Assembly: GCA_929200485.1 (NCBI GenBank)
Contig: CAKMZU010000012.1
Span: 1-14,025, forward strand
Direction of reading: 5' to 3'
Length of the DNA: 14,025 nucleotides
Source: an uncultured Gammaproteobacteria bacterium
GTDB lineage: Bacteria; Pseudomonadota; Gammaproteobacteria; Pseudomonadales; DT-91
In this document: positions 12,678 through 14,025 of the stretch, piece by piece
How positions within the stretch are numbered: the stretch's first letter is position 1
Layout: each line of letters begins with the position of its first letter
Position numbers and translations under genes: made by a program
The notes under the pieces: generated by a model
Told to the model about the DNA's origin: nothing
Seen by the model: the letters and a program-made list of their open reading frames with translations, nothing else
Database searches by the model: none

Positions 12678-14025
12678 AAAGCCAAGGCCAGTGTTGCCCA
12701 AACCGTTCGCCCGGGTTCATTCACTTGAAGTGTTCTCTCATCAGGCGGTATTAATACATTACCTGCACCTGATCGATTGATATGTTCTGAATAAGTGGTA
12801 TTGAATACATTATCCACGCCGCCATTTAATAAAAAACCATAGGGCAGTGAATAAGCAAGATTGACAGCAATGGTATTAAATGATTTAGAAGGCGCTAAAT
12901 CAACGCCTGCGATTGTTCCCTGACCTTTAGCTATGCGTTTTTGCGCAGCCACAGATCGGCACTGACAGCCCACTTTCAGCTGCTTGCCCTGATACTCAAG
13001 TCCCACTCTCGATTCTAATGGCGAAACCTGAGGCAAAGGCACTTTATCTGACGTATTTTCACCTTTTGTATAAGCGAGTGAGCCAACAACCTGCAAGAAT
13101 GACGATAAATCCGCTGAAAAACCGAATTCGCCTCCCCACAAGGTTGCATCGATATTTCTAGACATGGGTTTATTCAAAGTATCAATCAGAACAAAATCAA
13201 AAATCTGACCATAGAACATACTCAAATTAACATCAATCCAGGTATGTAACGCCAAACCCAAATCAACTTGTGCGGTTTTTTCAGGTGCCAATCCCAACGA
13301 TTTTTGATGTTTCAACACGTCCCAGTAATCAGGAAACCGAGTAGCAAAGCCTAACCCCGCATAGGTATCCGCTAACCAACCTTTAGATACCCATCGAATA
13401 AAAGCGCTTAGCCCATTATCATCACTATCGGCTTGCGAAGCATTGGCCTTCCAAGCCCCTAATAAATCTGTCGCATTATGGTCCAGGCGGACACCCGCCA
13501 CCCATAGGTTGTTATCGAGTTTCCACTGACTCTCTACAAACCAGCCAAGATTCATCATGTCATACACTGGCTTGGCTGCTTTGGCCATCAAGGCATCTAA
13601 GCTTTTTGCCGATCGAAATTTTTGACGGGTTTTAAACCCATCAACCCCGGATATCAATGACCAGAAACTGTCATCGCCAAAGCTCATCCATAAGTGCCCT
13701 CCTTTGAAATGCCGCTCAGGTGCCATCCCCATCACCTGCGGCTGGACATGGACTAAATCAAAGGTATCCATAATATGAAAACTGGCATTCTCATAGAATT
13801 GGATATCTAATTTCTCCATCCAAGACTGCCGCGGTTCATAGATATAGCGCAATGACAGACTGTCATGCGCAATCTTGCGAGCCCGGGTTTTCCTGTCTGA
13901 AAAATTGGCGTGCCCTGTCTGCGCACTGGCATCGAATAGTACTTGATGCTGATCTGATGGGAAAAAACCAAGAAAGGCAGTCGCTGCCGAGTTTTCAAAC
14001 GCGGAGTCAAAGGATTCATCCGAGC
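12674..14025 (-). CDS. TonB-dependent copper receptor (OprC/NosA type), C-terminal barrel, 5' end outside window
   Basis: The frame is open from the right edge to TAG at 12674-12676, about 449 residues of the beta-barrel; the signal peptide, TonB box and plug lie beyond the window. It is an outer-membrane TonB-dependent channel. The copper-receptor subfamily (TIGR01778; NosA, OprC) is indicated by the late blocks 'LPLPQVSPLESRVGLEY', 'VAAQKRIAKGQGTIAGVDL', 'GGVDNVFNTTYSEHINR' and the ending 'VNEPGRTVWATLALAF' with terminal Phe. HIM at 13769-13777 matches the H-x-M of the family's 'HVMDN' segment, which in OprC contributes to the copper site as I recall. Nearby sequence is rich in Met and His. 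A CQC pair at 12959-12967 lies in a late barrel strand. An internal TTG at 13852 is not the start, because upstream codons are open and receptor-like. Confidence 0.88.
   Translation of the reverse strand, partial: SDESFDSAFENSAATAFLGFFPSDQHQVLFDASAQTGHANFSDRKTRARKIAHDSLSLRYIYEPRQSWMEKLDIQFYENASFHIMDTFDLVHVQPQVMGMAPERHFKGGHLWMSFGDDSFWSLISGVDGFKTRQKFRSAKSLDALMAKAAKPVYDMMNLGWFVESQWKLDNNLWVAGVRLDHNATDLLGAWKANASQADSDDNGLSAFIRWVSKGWLADTYAGLGFATRFPDYWDVLKHQKSLGLAPEKTAQVDLGLALHTWIDVNLSMFYGQIFDFVLIDTLNKPMSRNIDATLWGGEFGFSADLSSFLQVVGSLAYTKGENTSDKVPLPQVSPLESRVGLEYQGKQLKVGCQCRSVAAQKRIAKGQGTIAGVDLAPSKSFNTIAVNLAYSLPYGFLLNGGVDNVFNTTYSEHINRSGAGNVLIPPDERTLQVNEPGRTVWATLALAF

Noticed and set aside
13807..14019. 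A 70-codon minus-strand ORF overlapping the upstream end of the copper receptor, suggesting a frameshift
   Set aside because: The receptor frame itself is open without a stop from 13852 to the window edge and reads as barrel sequence, so this ORF is a shadow in another frame.

Overview
The window reads as chromosomal DNA of a gammaproteobacterium of moderate, slightly A+T-leaning composition. The main taxonomic clue is the lipoprotein trio COG3014 / YcfL / LpoB, because LpoB-type activators of PBP1B are a gammaproteobacterial feature. RpiA, RecG and an OprC/NosA-type TonB-dependent receptor agree with a Gram-negative cell. I cannot name the genus from sequence alone.

Left part (1-2417): two paralogous PaaI-like hotdog thioesterases and a double-TM2 membrane protein overlap by 4 bases each and look translationally coupled. 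rpiA (pentose phosphate pathway) follows as its own unit, with an inverted repeat behind it.

Envelope lipoprotein cluster (2500-5026): a COG3014-family lipoprotein, a YcfL-like lipoprotein and LpoB run in one direction. The first gene is cut by an in-frame TAA at 3733-3735. The next 77 codons still encode a good family C-terminus, so this looks like a recent nonsense mutation, or less likely a sequencing error.

Accessory stretch (5027-6784): visibly A+T-rich DNA with two orphan secreted proteins (5390-5908 and 6141-6572), a possible 62-codon glycine-rich ORF on the minus strand, and open-frame debris. I recognise none of these. This is the most probable site of insertion or gene turnover.

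Core part (6785-11533): a minus-strand pair, an atypical NAD(P)-binding SDR/epimerase followed 10 bases later by a TIGR03545/AsmA-like inner-membrane-anchored protein, is divergent from a complete recG.

Right part (11589-14025): an orphan minus-strand membrane protein has two glycine-zipper segments and a Cys/His-rich tail spaced somewhat like a RING or other zinc-binding fold. A small conserved plus-strand protein overlaps tail-to-tail with the C-terminal barrel of a TonB-dependent copper receptor whose 5' end lies outside the window.

I see no tRNA, rRNA, CRISPR array, insertion sequence or integrase. The best candidates for something new are the RING-like glycine-zipper protein and the orphan secreted proteins. 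No complete new system is evident.
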